Below are positions 56,347 through 64,000 of a stretch of DNA of 64,000 bases, piece after piece. Origin of the DNA: Dyadobacter sp. CY261 (GTDB lineage: Bacteria > Bacteroidota > Bacteroidia > Cytophagales > Spirosomataceae). The stretch lies in contig NZ_JAKCPW010000004.1 of the NCBI RefSeq assembly GCF_021440085.1, positions 1 through 64,000 on the forward strand, in the 5' to 3' direction. The notes below the pieces were generated by a model. The model was not told the origin of the DNA, did not search any database, and saw only the letters and a list, made by a program, of their open reading frames with translations. The position numbers and the translations under genes were made by a program. Position 1 is the first letter of the stretch. Each line of letters begins with the position of its first letter.

Positions 56347-56601
56347 TTATCGGGTCTTTGCCAAATTTTTCTGTTTGAGCTTCAATTCATACATGCGGAG
56401 TTCAGTGATGCCTTCGAGGGTCCGCGGTGGCTCTATATAATAGTGGTCTTTTTCATATGCCTGCGCCGCCCGGGCCATTGTCTCCAAAGTATTGAGCTCT
56501 TCTTCCGACAAATTTTCCTCGCCCCTATCCATAAGCCGCTCGATTTCTTCCATTGCAACTTCGTATGCAGCTTCCGTCTCGTATTTCAGTTCTTTTTTCA
56601 T
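56347..56601 (-). CDS. higA: HigA-like antitoxin truncated inside its HTH domain
   Basis: The 84-aa product has the HigA helical N-terminus (MKKELKYETEAAYEVAMEEI) and then LEGITELRMYELKLKQKNLA, which matches the first helix and turn start of the HigA Xre-type HTH domain. It stops three residues later (KTR), so the recognition helix is missing. Full HigA of this type is about 110-130 aa. The stop abuts the 3' end of the GNAT gene with one base between them. Neutralisation could persist, but DNA binding should not. Overlaps the toxin gene by ATGA. Confidence 0.72.
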   Translation of the reverse strand: MKKELKYETEAAYEVAMEEIERLMDRGEENLSEEELNTLETMARAAQAYEKDHYYIEPPRTLEGITELRMYELKLKQKNLAKTR

Positions 56602-56891
56602 AGTCGCCTCAGGTCAAGCTTATCATATTCGGCATGTGTACCAATAAATTTAATAAAAACAGTCCGAACCCGGAACACAATTCTAACCACAATTCTCAAT
56701 TGATTGCCACGCACGTTGAAAATGTACAAATTTCTTCCAACAGCATCAGCAGAATTAAATACATTCTTAACATCATGAAAACTACGCCAGTTGGCCTTCT
56801 CAACCACCGAATACCAGTTGTCAAGCGCCTCGAAAAAATGTGGATGCTCTTTCCCGAAATCACGTACCTTCTTGTAGGCTATAACAACCAT
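56598..56891 (-). CDS. higB: HigB-family mRNA-interferase toxin
   Basis: The 97-aa RelE-like toxin of the HigB family cleaves mRNA on translating ribosomes. It has the family's compact pattern: HPHFFEALDNWYSVVEKANW, SFHDVKNVFNSADAVGRNLY, IFNVRGNQLRIVVRI and IKFIGTHAEYDKLDL, with basic catalytic candidates and the H near the end. Length is normal, so the toxin looks intact. It precedes the antitoxin gene, as in higBA operons, and overlaps it by 4 bp. Confidence 0.9.
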   Translation of the reverse strand: MVVIAYKKVRDFGKEHPHFFEALDNWYSVVEKANWRSFHDVKNVFNSADAVGRNLYIFNVRGNQLRIVVRIVFRVRTVFIKFIGTHAEYDKLDLRRL

Positions 56892-56994
56892 CGCGAATAA
56901 GCGTGTGTGTGTTTGGAATTAAAATTTTGAAAAATCTGAAAAGAATTTAAAATTTCAGAAAATCCATTAGCAGTCGGCCAAATCGCATTATCCA

Positions 56995-58143
56995 TTGGAA
57001 AGCTCTACCCCACCCTTCTATCAAAAACTCTCCCTTACCCTTCTGGCGATCGGTATCATTATGGTGGCGATTTATCTGGGGCAGGACATTATTGTTCCGC
57101 TGGCGCTTGCGGGTTTGCTGGCGGTGTTGCTGCGGCCGCTGGAAGAGCGTTTGATCCGGCTGGGCGTTCCCAAACTGATGGCGATTACCCTCGCATTGCT
57201 GCTTGCTGTGTTGGTGGTGTCGGCGGTAACGGTGTTGATCTCCATGCAACTCGCGGATTTCTCCGATGAATGGCCGAAGCTGAAACGGAATATCGATCAC
57301 TTTTACCGCGATGCCCGCCGGTGGATCCGGCGTGAATATAGCGTGAGCTACCGTCAGCAGGCCGAATATCTGAAAAATGCGCAGAGCAAAACGCTTGAAA
57401 CTTTTCAGGGGCCAGAAACGCTGGGCGCGGTGACGGGGCCACTTGGAACTTTGATATTAATCCCGATCTATACTTTTTTACTGCTTTATTACCGGGCAAT
57501 GCTGCTCCATTTCGCCGTGGTGCTATTCGCAGAAGAACACAAGCAGCGGGTGCTCGAAATCTTAGGAGAGATCAAAGCCATTATCCAGAGCTATATGGTA
57601 GGGTTACTGCTTGAAACAACCGCTGTGGCCGTGCTCAATTCAGTAGGCTTGCTTGTCCTGAATGTGCAGTATGCCATTCTGCTGGGCGTAATGGCCGCTA
57701 TTCTGAACCTGGTGCCTTACATTGGCGGGTTAGTTGCGACGGCGTTGGCGGTAATGGTAACTTTTATCAGCCACCCGGAAATTGATGTGCTGCTGGGTGT
57801 GGTAGGCATTTTTATTGTCGTGCAGGTGATCGATAATAACTTCTTCGTGCCGTTTATCGTTGGCTCAAAAGTGCGGATCAATGCATTGGTATCGATCGTA
57901 GGTGTGCTGGTGGGCGGCGCGCTGGCTGGGTTGTCGGGTATGTTTTTGTCGATTCCGGCCATTGCGATGATGAAGGTCGTCTTTGATCGCGTAGAAGGAC
58001 TGGAACCCTGGGGGATCTTACTGGGCGATCAAACGCCCGAGCAGGCCAACAACAATCTGTTTCGTTTTGTGAACCTGAAAAGGCCTGCCGCCGGTGCGCC
58101 CGGTGCCGGAGCTTCGGATAGAGAAGAAAAAAACCAGTCGTGA
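56995..58143 (+). CDS. AI-2E family transporter (YdiK/PerM-like permease)
   Basis: A 382-aa membrane protein with about seven or eight transmembrane segments and the family's central soluble region (about 95-150). Typical stretches are LAGLLAVLLRPLEERLIRLG, IPIYTFLLLYYRAML and VDNNFFVPFIVGSKVRINAL-like VIDNNFFVPFIVGSKV. Some family members export autoinducer 2, others are cation/proton antiporters; the role here is open. No ATG precedes the first membrane helix, so I use the TTG at 56995; the first ATG (57061) lies inside that helix. Confidence 0.85.
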   Translation: MESSTPPFYQKLSLTLLAIGIIMVAIYLGQDIIVPLALAGLLAVLLRPLEERLIRLGVPKLMAITLALLLAVLVVSAVTVLISMQLADFSDEWPKLKRNIDHFYRDARRWIRREYSVSYRQQAEYLKNAQSKTLETFQGPETLGAVTGPLGTLILIPIYTFLLLYYRAMLLHFAVVLFAEEHKQRVLEILGEIKAIIQSYMVGLLLETTAVAVLNSVGLLVLNVQYAILLGVMAAILNLVPYIGGLVATALAVMVTFISHPEIDVLLGVVGIFIVVQVIDNNFFVPFIVGSKVRINALVSIVGVLVGGALAGLSGMFLSIPAIAMMKVVFDRVEGLEPWGILLGDQTPEQANNNLFRFVNLKRPAAGAPGAGASDREEKNQS

Positions 58144-58159
58144 AGTTTTCACGACTGGT
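58133..58159. terminator. hairpin at the convergent AI-2E-type / ABC1-kinase junction
   Basis: A perfect 12-bp stem (58133-58144 with 58148-58159) and a 3-nt loop spans the permease stop codon. A run of A precedes it, which serves as a T tract on the reverse strand. Confidence 0.75.
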
Positions 58160-58170
58160 CGTTATGGATG

Positions 58171-59472
58171 TCAGCTTACAAATTGCTGGGTATCCACCAC
58201 CGCTTTCAGGTCATGCAACAGGCTGAAAAGCCCGAAGAATGTGCGGTTAATGTAAATAAAGTGCTTGGAGCCGCGGTTCATATTCATTTTGCGAAGCTCC
58301 TTGTCGTTGGCATATTTCTCGCCTAATGCAGCCAGTTTCAGGAAGAATTCTTCGTCCGAGAAATCGAACGTCTCCGCATGGAATGGCTGGGTAAGTAATG
58401 CGAGTATTTCCTTGAACAGGGTCGAGAAATAAACGGTTTCCGCTTTCGTATCCTTATCCGTGAGAATTTCAAGCTCAACTAATCGGGCATGGAAGAACGC
58501 CGGATTATTCAGGTTTTCCGGCTCGGCCAGTTCGAAGTAGGGAATATAAAATTCTTCGGGAATCTCCTTGATACAACCAAAATCAATGGCGATCAGGTTA
58601 TCGTTTTCGTCTACCAGGAAGTTGCCCGGATGCGGGTCCGCGTGCACTTTGCGTAACTGATGCACCTGGAACATGTAAAAATCCCATAATGCCTGGCCAA
58701 TCTTGTTCGCCACCTCCTGCTCAGGATTGGTTTTACAAAACTCGGAAAGGTGCTTTCCTTCCATCCAGTCCATCGTGATCACCCGCTCGGACGAAAATTC
58801 CGGATAGTATTTCGGAAAACGCAGATTCGGGATATGGCTGCAAGCCTCGGCAATTTCGCTGCTCTGCGCTATTTCAAGAATGTAATTCGTTTCCTCGGTC
58901 AGTTTCGTTTCGACTTCCTTAAAATACTTGTCCGAATCCTTAGCCTGGATATTGAACATTTTCATAGCGATCGGCCTCACCAGCGCCAGGTCCGACGAAA
59001 TGCTTTCTGCCACGCCGGGATACTGGATTTTAACGGCCAGCTCTCTGCCTTCGTGCGTCGCCTTGTGCACCTGACCAATGCTGGCCGCATTGATCGCATT
59101 GGGATCGAACGTATCGAACAGTTCAAGCGGTGATTTCCCGAAGTATTTCCGGAACGTTTTCACTACCAGCGGGGCCGATAGCGGGGGAACAGAAAATTGC
59201 GAAAGCGAAAACTTCTCGACGTAAGCCTGCGGCAGGAAGTTTTTTTCCATGCTCAGCATTTGCGCCAACTTCAACGCGCTGCCTTTCAGGCTTTTGAGGC
59301 TATCGTAAATATCCTCGGCATTGTTATTGTTGAGGTTATCCCGGGCCGTTTCCGGACTCGTGATTTTCTCGCCGTAGTATTTCAAATAATTCCCCCCAAT
59401 CTTAACACCTGTTGAAATAAGCCGGGTGGCACGCCGTATTTTGGAAGTAGGGATGCTATCAATTGTCTCCAT
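58171..59472 (-). CDS. ABC1/UbiB-family atypical kinase
   Basis: The 433-aa kinase-like protein has the ABC1 landmarks: the KxGQ-like loop LKGSALKLAQMLSM, AASIGQVHKATHEGRELAVK (ATP-binding A-rich loop and lysine), VRKVHADPHPGNFLVD and the metal-binding DFG in IAIDFGCIKE. UbiB/COQ8 relatives support quinone or lipid biology; the substrate is unknown. There is no C-terminal membrane segment of the UbiB kind. The TetR gene lies 3 bp upstream on the same strand, so the two form an operon. Confidence 0.9.
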   Translation of the reverse strand: METIDSIPTSKIRRATRLISTGVKIGGNYLKYYGEKITSPETARDNLNNNNAEDIYDSLKSLKGSALKLAQMLSMEKNFLPQAYVEKFSLSQFSVPPLSAPLVVKTFRKYFGKSPLELFDTFDPNAINAASIGQVHKATHEGRELAVKIQYPGVAESISSDLALVRPIAMKMFNIQAKDSDKYFKEVETKLTEETNYILEIAQSSEIAEACSHIPNLRFPKYYPEFSSERVITMDWMEGKHLSEFCKTNPEQEVANKIGQALWDFYMFQVHQLRKVHADPHPGNFLVDENDNLIAIDFGCIKEIPEEFYIPYFELAEPENLNNPAFFHARLVELEILTDKDTKAETVYFSTLFKEILALLTQPFHAETFDFSDEEFFLKLAALGEKYANDKELRKMNMNRGSKHFIYINRTFFGLFSLLHDLKAVVDTQQFVS

Positions 59473-59475
59473 TCC

Positions 59476-60150
59476 TTACTTCATTTTTTCTTTAATGAGA
59501 AACTTTCCAAAATCGATCACGCTTTCAAGTGGCGTCGTATCGATCAGGTCAAAGGTAGCCCGGATAGATTTTTCTATATAGAGATCCGTCTTCTCAAAAC
59601 CTACAGATTCATCATCGAGCCAGAATTTCAATGTAAGCAAAAGCTGGATCCACGCGCCTTCTTCCAGTGCATCCTGCTGCGCTTTGCGAATGCGTTCGCT
59701 CCTGGTTTTGAGGTATCCGTCGCTGATTTGGTGGACAAATGCCTTGAAGCTGTTCCTGAATTCTTTCAGTTTCAGCATGCCGCTCAACCTGTTTTTGTCT
59801 TCTTTCAATGCAAAAACCACATAGCTGCGGTTGGCGGTGAAGATTTCAAAAAGCGTGAAATAGTAGGTCAGAAGCTTCTCCTGGAAGCCCAGGCCATGTA
59901 CCTCGCCGCTCTGATTGATCAGGTTTACGGCCAGGTTATGAAAACTCACAAAAACGCGTTTTTCAAGCGAATCGATGGAAGTGAAGAATTGATAAAATTC
60001 CTTTTCCACCATACCATGCTGCTTGCAAAACAGGTACACCGATTCCGGCTTTTTGTGGTTTTCCAGGCAGTAGTGCATATACAACTCGGTAATTTTGTCG
60101 GCAGTCAGTTCCACGCTCGCGGGTGGTAATGCCTTCATTTTGGTAGCCAT
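59476..60150 (-). CDS. TetR-family transcriptional regulator
   Basis: The 224-aa regulator has an N-terminal TetR-type helix-turn-helix (about residues 15-65; AESVYLFCKQHGMVEKEFY-like segment PESVYLFCKQHGMVEKEFYQ, then FFTSIDSLEKRVF). An all-helical ligand-binding and dimerisation domain follows. The pairing TetR then ABC1 kinase, three bases apart, recurs in Bacteroidota as far as I recall. It probably autoregulates the pair in response to a lipid-like ligand, which is inference. Confidence 0.85.
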   Translation of the reverse strand: MATKMKALPPASVELTADKITELYMHYCLENHKKPESVYLFCKQHGMVEKEFYQFFTSIDSLEKRVFVSFHNLAVNLINQSGEVHGLGFQEKLLTYYFTLFEIFTANRSYVVFALKEDKNRLSGMLKLKEFRNSFKAFVHQISDGYLKTRSERIRKAQQDALEEGAWIQLLLTLKFWLDDESVGFEKTDLYIEKSIRATFDLIDTTPLESVIDFGKFLIKEKMK

Positions 60151-60213
60151 CAGAAGTATTTGGTTTACTTATGGAAGATGAGTCACATCTAGGTAAACGC
60201 TTCACGCAGTGAT

Positions 60214-61557
60214 TTAATTCGCAAACACATTCAAATTCAGGAATGCATTGCGAAATTTTCCTTTCGGGTCCATCTGCGCCGCCAGCTCCCTGAATTCGGG
60301 CAGTTTTTCATACCGTTTTTCGAGTATTCCCGGTGAAACGGTAAACAGTTTGCCCCAATGCGGCCGCGCGTTGAACGGCGCGAGCTCTTTCTCGATCACC
60401 GGCAGCAACTTGCTCACCGCCGGCCAATCCTGCTTCCAGGTGAAATGGATCGCCACCGAATCCTGCTTGTAGCACGGGCTCAGCCAAAGGTTGTCGGCCG
60501 CAATGGTCCGCACCTCGGAAGTGAACAAATGCGGGCTGATCTGACTGCCCAATTTGGAAATCGCCAGGATAGCGTCCACTGCATTTTTGCGCGGCACAAA
60601 ATATTCCGTCTGCAATTCCTTGCCGCTGCTGGGCGTGAAACCCATTTTGAAATGCGGCATCCGCTCGTACCAGGGCCCCGGCACACCCATTTGCTCGGTG
60701 CAGTTTTCGGCCGAAAGCTCCGGGATCGGGTGCATGTTTTTGGTGGCCAGTTTCGCCCCGAAAAACTCTTTCGCTCCCGAAGGCTGACCCTGGCCTGTTT
60801 TGAACTTCACCCACACCTCGGTAATGTCGTCGGTAGCCCAGTTTGTAAATAAACTCACACTGTCCCCGCTTGACTCTATTTCATCAAAATGCGCTTTCAG
60901 TTGGGCTAATGGCAGGTTTTCATACACATATTGCCCCATCAAAAACGTCGGCTGCACCGAAAGCGTCAATTTTGTAATGACCCCCAATGCGCCCAGATGC
61001 ACTACCGCCGCATTGAATTTTTCTCCATCTTTTTCCCTGCTCAAATTGACCACTTCGCCCTCCGCCGTCACCATTTCCATAGCCGTTACCGCCGTAGCCA
61101 GGTTTCCGTTTTTCTCGCCCGAACCATGCGTGGCCGTGGCGCACGCGCCCGCCACTGAAATGTGCGGCAGCGATGCCAGGTTGTGTAATGCAAATCCCTT
61201 CTGATGCAGGTAAGGGCTTAATTGCCCGTATTTCAGCCCGCCATTGACGGTCACCGTCTTGTTTTTGGTGTCCAGATCGATCTGTTCGTCGGCACCGACT
61301 ATCGTAATGAACTGGTCTTTTGTATCGGCAATGTCATTGAAACAATGCCTGGTACCGAGCACTTTCAGTTTGGGATACTTCTTCACCAGATCGCGGACCT
61401 GCTGGACGTTTTTGCCTAAATCCAATTTTTCGGTACTGTATTCGAGGTTGCCTGCCCAGTTGCGGAGCTTGTCGGCATTAGCCCAGCCGGCCAGCGGAGA
61501 AAGTAATGGAGCCGTCATTAATGCGGATGAAATTTTGATGAAAGTACGTTTGTTCAT
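60214..61557 (-). CDS. exported FAD-binding sugar-lactone/alditol oxidase-like protein
   Basis: The 447-aa flavoprotein is of the vanillyl-alcohol oxidase superfamily, closest by eye to D-arabinono-1,4-lactone and xylitol oxidases. The signal region NKRTFIKISSALMTAPLLSP looks like a weak Tat signal (KR in place of RR). FAD-binding segments are VLGTRHCFNDIADT, VAGACATATHGSG and LGALGVITKLTLSV, and the C-terminal RPHWGKLF motif is typical of the ALO group. It would oxidise a sugar alcohol or lactone with oxygen in the periplasm. Located between the TetR and MocR genes, all on the reverse strand. Confidence 0.87.
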   Translation of the reverse strand: MNKRTFIKISSALMTAPLLSPLAGWANADKLRNWAGNLEYSTEKLDLGKNVQQVRDLVKKYPKLKVLGTRHCFNDIADTKDQFITIVGADEQIDLDTKNKTVTVNGGLKYGQLSPYLHQKGFALHNLASLPHISVAGACATATHGSGEKNGNLATAVTAMEMVTAEGEVVNLSREKDGEKFNAAVVHLGALGVITKLTLSVQPTFLMGQYVYENLPLAQLKAHFDEIESSGDSVSLFTNWATDDITEVWVKFKTGQGQPSGAKEFFGAKLATKNMHPIPELSAENCTEQMGVPGPWYERMPHFKMGFTPSSGKELQTEYFVPRKNAVDAILAISKLGSQISPHLFTSEVRTIAADNLWLSPCYKQDSVAIHFTWKQDWPAVSKLLPVIEKELAPFNARPHWGKLFTVSPGILEKRYEKLPEFRELAAQMDPKGKFRNAFLNLNVFAN

Positions 61558-61640
61558 GCGGCAGTCAGGTTGAAATGCACGAATAGGAATTTATCCCAAA
61601 TTAGTTGAATAAATCAGCATTCCAACCCGGCGCAGGCGGA

Positions 61641-63128
61641 TCAGGCTGTCTTTTCCAATGCGGTTTTCAAGATGTCGGCGGCTTCGCGCAGTTCCTTTTC
61701 GTCGAGGTTTCCGAAACCCAGCCGCATGGCGCTGAGCCTGCCGGTCTGGAAAAGCAATGTTTGAGGTAAATGCAAGTTTTCGCGCAGGCATTCCTTGCTT
61801 ACGCGCATGAGGTTCACGTCGCGCCGCCACTCGGTCCAGATCGCCAGGCCGCCCGGCGGGGCTTTGAAAGAAAGGAATGCCTGGAAATCGTTTTCGAGCA
61901 ACTGCGCAAACAGGTCGCGTCGCTGATGGTACACTTTCTGAGCTTTTTTGATATGTCGCTGAATTTCACCTTCATCGAGCAATTCGGCCAAAGCCTGTTC
62001 CATCATCAGGTCGCCCTGGCGGTCGATAATGCGCCGAATCTTTCCCAATTCGCGGATCAGGTTCTGAGGCGCCACCAGGTAGCCGGAGCGCAACCCGGGC
62101 GCCAGCGCTTTGCAGAATGAACCGACATACACCACCATCCCGGCGCCATCGGCACTCGCCAGCGGCAGCACCGGGCTGCTGTTGTAGTGAAAATCGTAAT
62201 CGTGATCATCTTCGAGAATGATAAAACCATATTGCACGGACAAATTCAGCAACTCCACCCGCCGCTCGGCACTCAGGGTAACCGTCGTCGGATAGTGGTG
62301 ATGCGGCGTAATGTACAACATCCGGATCGGCGTGTGTTCGCAAAGCTGCCGCACTGCATCTACCGAAATGCCCTGGTCATCCACCGGCACCGAAAGGATA
62401 TTCGCGCCAGCCTGTTGAAAAATCATATTGGCAACATAATAGCTCAGATCCCCAACCACCACATTGTCGCCCTTTTTGAGCAATAGCGTCGAAGCAAGGT
62501 AAATGCCCATTTGAATGCCCCGGGTCGTAATAATATTCTCTGCGCCAATGTGCAGGCCTCGGGTATTGTTGAGGTAGGCCGCCAGCCGCTCGCGGAACCA
62601 GATATTGCCTTCTACGTGTGAATAAGAGAGGTATTTTCGGTTATTATTCCTTCTTAAAACGCTGGAATAGGCTTTGGCCAGCTTGTCCATCGGTGCGAGG
62701 CGTACGTCTGGAAGACCGTCGGTAAACTCCAAATCTACACGCGAAAGCGATACGGGCCGGTCGAGCAGCATACTTTCTTCGAATGCAAAGCCCGTCTGCC
62801 GGGGATATTGTTTTAAATCACTTACATGGGCAGGCAACGCGCTGCCCCGGACTACCGGGCTCTTCCGGGTCACGAATGTGCCACGGTTGGGCAGCATCTC
62901 GATCCAGCCCTGGGCGTCGAGTTCGTTATAGGCAGCAACGACGGTCTTGCGGTGCACATCGAGCATTTCCGCAAGTGAACGGGTACCAGGCAGTTGCACA
63001 CCCGTCACTAGCACGCCACGCTGGATGGCATTGATCATTTGATGGGCGATCTGCAAGTAAACTGGCGTGCCGGACTGGCGATCCAGCAGGATCACATTTT
63101 TAAAAGGAATTTCAACCGGACTACTCAT
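61641..63128 (-). CDS. MocR/PdxR-type regulator (GntR HTH fused to aminotransferase)
   Basis: The 495-aa protein joins a winged GntR helix-turn-helix (about 20-85; QLPGTRSLAEMLDVHRKTVV) to a fold-type I aminotransferase domain. The PLP lysine lies in VVYVGSFCKALAPGLRSGYL and the ring-stacking and binding region in YGFIILEDDHDYDF. Such proteins sense PLP or amino compounds and control vitamin B6, GABA or taurine genes. I start at MSSPVEIPF; a Met 27 codons earlier overlaps the divergent receptor gene's start. The TonB receptor gene across the 69-bp gap is the likely target. Confidence 0.9.
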   Translation of the reverse strand: MSSPVEIPFKNVILLDRQSGTPVYLQIAHQMINAIQRGVLVTGVQLPGTRSLAEMLDVHRKTVVAAYNELDAQGWIEMLPNRGTFVTRKSPVVRGSALPAHVSDLKQYPRQTGFAFEESMLLDRPVSLSRVDLEFTDGLPDVRLAPMDKLAKAYSSVLRRNNNRKYLSYSHVEGNIWFRERLAAYLNNTRGLHIGAENIITTRGIQMGIYLASTLLLKKGDNVVVGDLSYYVANMIFQQAGANILSVPVDDQGISVDAVRQLCEHTPIRMLYITPHHHYPTTVTLSAERRVELLNLSVQYGFIILEDDHDYDFHYNSSPVLPLASADGAGMVVYVGSFCKALAPGLRSGYLVAPQNLIRELGKIRRIIDRQGDLMMEQALAELLDEGEIQRHIKKAQKVYHQRRDLFAQLLENDFQAFLSFKAPPGGLAIWTEWRRDVNLMRVSKECLRENLHLPQTLLFQTGRLSAMRLGFGNLDEKELREAADILKTALEKTA

Positions 63129-63138
63129 TAGATTCAAA

Positions 63139-63176
63139 CCGGAGCATGGATACAGTCCGGCAAGGTAATAGTTTTG
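63139..63176. promoter_or_regulatory. candidate operator and -7 element, mocR-type / TonB receptor gap
   Basis: An inverted repeat CCGGA (63139-63143) and TCCGG (63156-63160), 17 bp centre to centre, is followed by TAGTTTTG (63169-63176), an exact -7 match for the rightward receptor gene. The leader would be about 16 nt. Confidence 0.4.
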
Positions 63177-63197
63177 TATCGAAATCAATACCCCTTT

Positions 63198-64000
63198 ATG
63201 AAACCACATTACATCGCCACCACCTTGTTTTTGCTACTGACCGGTACGCTCTGCCTGGCCCAGGAAATATCGCTCGACCCGGTCACGGTCACCTCGTCGC
63301 TGATCGAAAAACGCGCTTCGCAAACCGGCCGGAACATTGCCGTCATTAAAGGCGAATATTTTCAGCAATTGCCCGTGCACAGTATTGATGACCTGTTGCG
63401 CTACGTTCCGGGCGTTGAAATCCAGACCCGCGGCCCACAGGGTTCGCAAAGCGACATCGTTTTGCGCGGCGGCACATTCCAGCAAGTACTGGTCATTCTC
63501 GACGGTATCCGTCTCAACGACCCGAATACGGGCCATTTCAATAGCTACATTCCCATTTCACCCGCCGAAATCGACCGCATCGAGGTGCTGAAAGGCGCAT
63601 CGTCCGCATTGTATGGTTCGGATGCCGTGGGCGGGGTAATCCATGTGATATCCAAAACCTTTGCCGCGCGGCTTTCGGGCAATGCAGATGGTGATCCGGT
63701 GCAAAAAACGCAGGTGAACGGAGCATTAGGCGCCGGGGAATACGGCGCGTTCAATGCGAATGTGGGTGCATTTGTGCAACGCAATAAGCTCGCAATTTCG
63801 GGTGGCTATTTGTCCAACCATGCTTCCGGTGTGCAGCAACGAGGCATCAAGGGCTATTTCCACAACAATACAGCCTCATTGTCGCTTAGCTACGCCATTT
63901 CCCCCAACTGGAACATTGCCGTTCGCAGCGCATACGACCACCGCGATTTTGCAGCGCAGAACTTCTATACAGTGTTAAAATCGGACACGGCGAGTGAGAA
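63198..64000 (+). CDS. TonB-dependent outer-membrane receptor, BtuB-like (partial)
   Basis: The visible 267 residues start with a signal peptide (TGTLCLAQ) and a TonB-box-like DPVTVTSSLIEKR. A clear plug domain follows: VHSIDDLLRYVPGVEIQTRG, IVLRGGTFQQVLVILDGIRL, IDRIEVLKGASSALYGSDAV and GGVIHVISK. The barrel begins after that and continues past the window. There is no SusC-type N-terminal carboxypeptidase-like domain, so this is a classical vitamin, siderophore or metal receptor. A cobalamin riboswitch cannot fit in the 69-bp upstream gap. The MocR-type regulator is divergent. Confidence 0.9.
   Translation, partial: MKPHYIATTLFLLLTGTLCLAQEISLDPVTVTSSLIEKRASQTGRNIAVIKGEYFQQLPVHSIDDLLRYVPGVEIQTRGPQGSQSDIVLRGGTFQQVLVILDGIRLNDPNTGHFNSYIPISPAEIDRIEVLKGASSALYGSDAVGGVIHVISKTFAARLSGNADGDPVQKTQVNGALGAGEYGAFNANVGAFVQRNKLAISGGYLSNHASGVQQRGIKGYFHNNTASLSLSYAISPNWNIAVRSAYDHRDFAAQNFYTVLKSDTASE

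Noticed and set aside
63129..63197. Cobalamin riboswitch in front of the BtuB-like receptor
   Set aside because: The gap is 69 bp with a promoter-like -7 element about 16 nt from the start codon; an aptamer of roughly 200 nt cannot fit.
1..64000. CRISPR arrays, insertion sequences, phage genes, secretion or defence islands
   Set aside because: I saw no regularly spaced direct repeats, transposase or integrase motifs, or defence gene sets apart from the HigBA-like pair and toxin/antitoxin fragments.

Overview
The window looks like chromosomal DNA of a Bacteroidota bacterium of the order Cytophagales, most like the Spirosomataceae (Dyadobacter-like). The reasons are two SusC/SusD outer-membrane pairs, SusC-type proteins ending in an aromatic residue, a GlmU-like two-domain protein, DUF2652 and secreted DinB proteins typical of the phylum, promoters of the form TTTG-N19-TAnnTTTG, and weak Shine-Dalgarno signals. 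Genus assignment is inference. Coding is dense (about 50 protein genes). I found no rRNA, tRNA, CRISPR array, prophage or intact insertion sequence.

Layout. 0.3-10.7 kb is mostly housekeeping: nrdA, a Tat-exported TIM-barrel isomerase, ribosomal protein L31B, a GlmU-like nucleotidyltransferase, holB overlapping a RimB-like retropepsin followed by rimK, a DUF2652 protein and hemC. 10.7-17.3 kb holds an outer-membrane barrel protein with unusual low-complexity ends, divergent from a LytS/LytTR two-component pair and a lipoprotein. uvrA follows, then SusC/SusD pair 1 (20.5-25.6 kb). 25.6-29 kb carries a HigA-like fragment, YigZ, an MFS transporter and CorA. 29.2-32.2 kb is an AT-richer surface-glycan patch: a GT2, a GT4 and an FkbM methyltransferase gene cut by one in-frame amber codon. 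32.4-44.7 kb holds nrdB (30 kb from nrdA), recX, a phosphoesterase, a secreted DinB protein, tyrS, a GH43 enzyme, Uma2, queA, an adenosylcobalamin transferase, ilvE and an AraC regulator. 44.8-51.8 kb is a nutrient locus: AraC regulator divergent from a sodium:solute symporter, then SusC/SusD pair 2. 51.9-64 kb has a cupin, DUF72, a secreted cyclic-nucleotide phosphodiesterase, a cryptochrome/photolyase relative, a GNAT, a HigBA-like toxin/antitoxin pair, an AI-2E family permease, TetR plus ABC1 kinase, an FAD sugar-lactone oxidase-like enzyme, a MocR regulator and the start of a BtuB-like TonB receptor that runs off the end.

How it works together. The two SusCD pairs, the symporter, the GH43 enzyme and the partial TonB receptor describe a cell that imports oligomeric nutrients across the outer membrane under local one- and two-component regulators. 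Several intergenic gaps hold small decayed genes with single-base lesions (27.65-27.86, 35.65-35.90, probably 29.05-29.21 kb) or truncated toxin/antitoxin parts (25.67, 41.70, 56.35 kb). These remnants, the amber-interrupted FkbM gene and several palindromes that overlap promoters are the most interesting content. I did not find a gene set that I could defend as a wholly new system.
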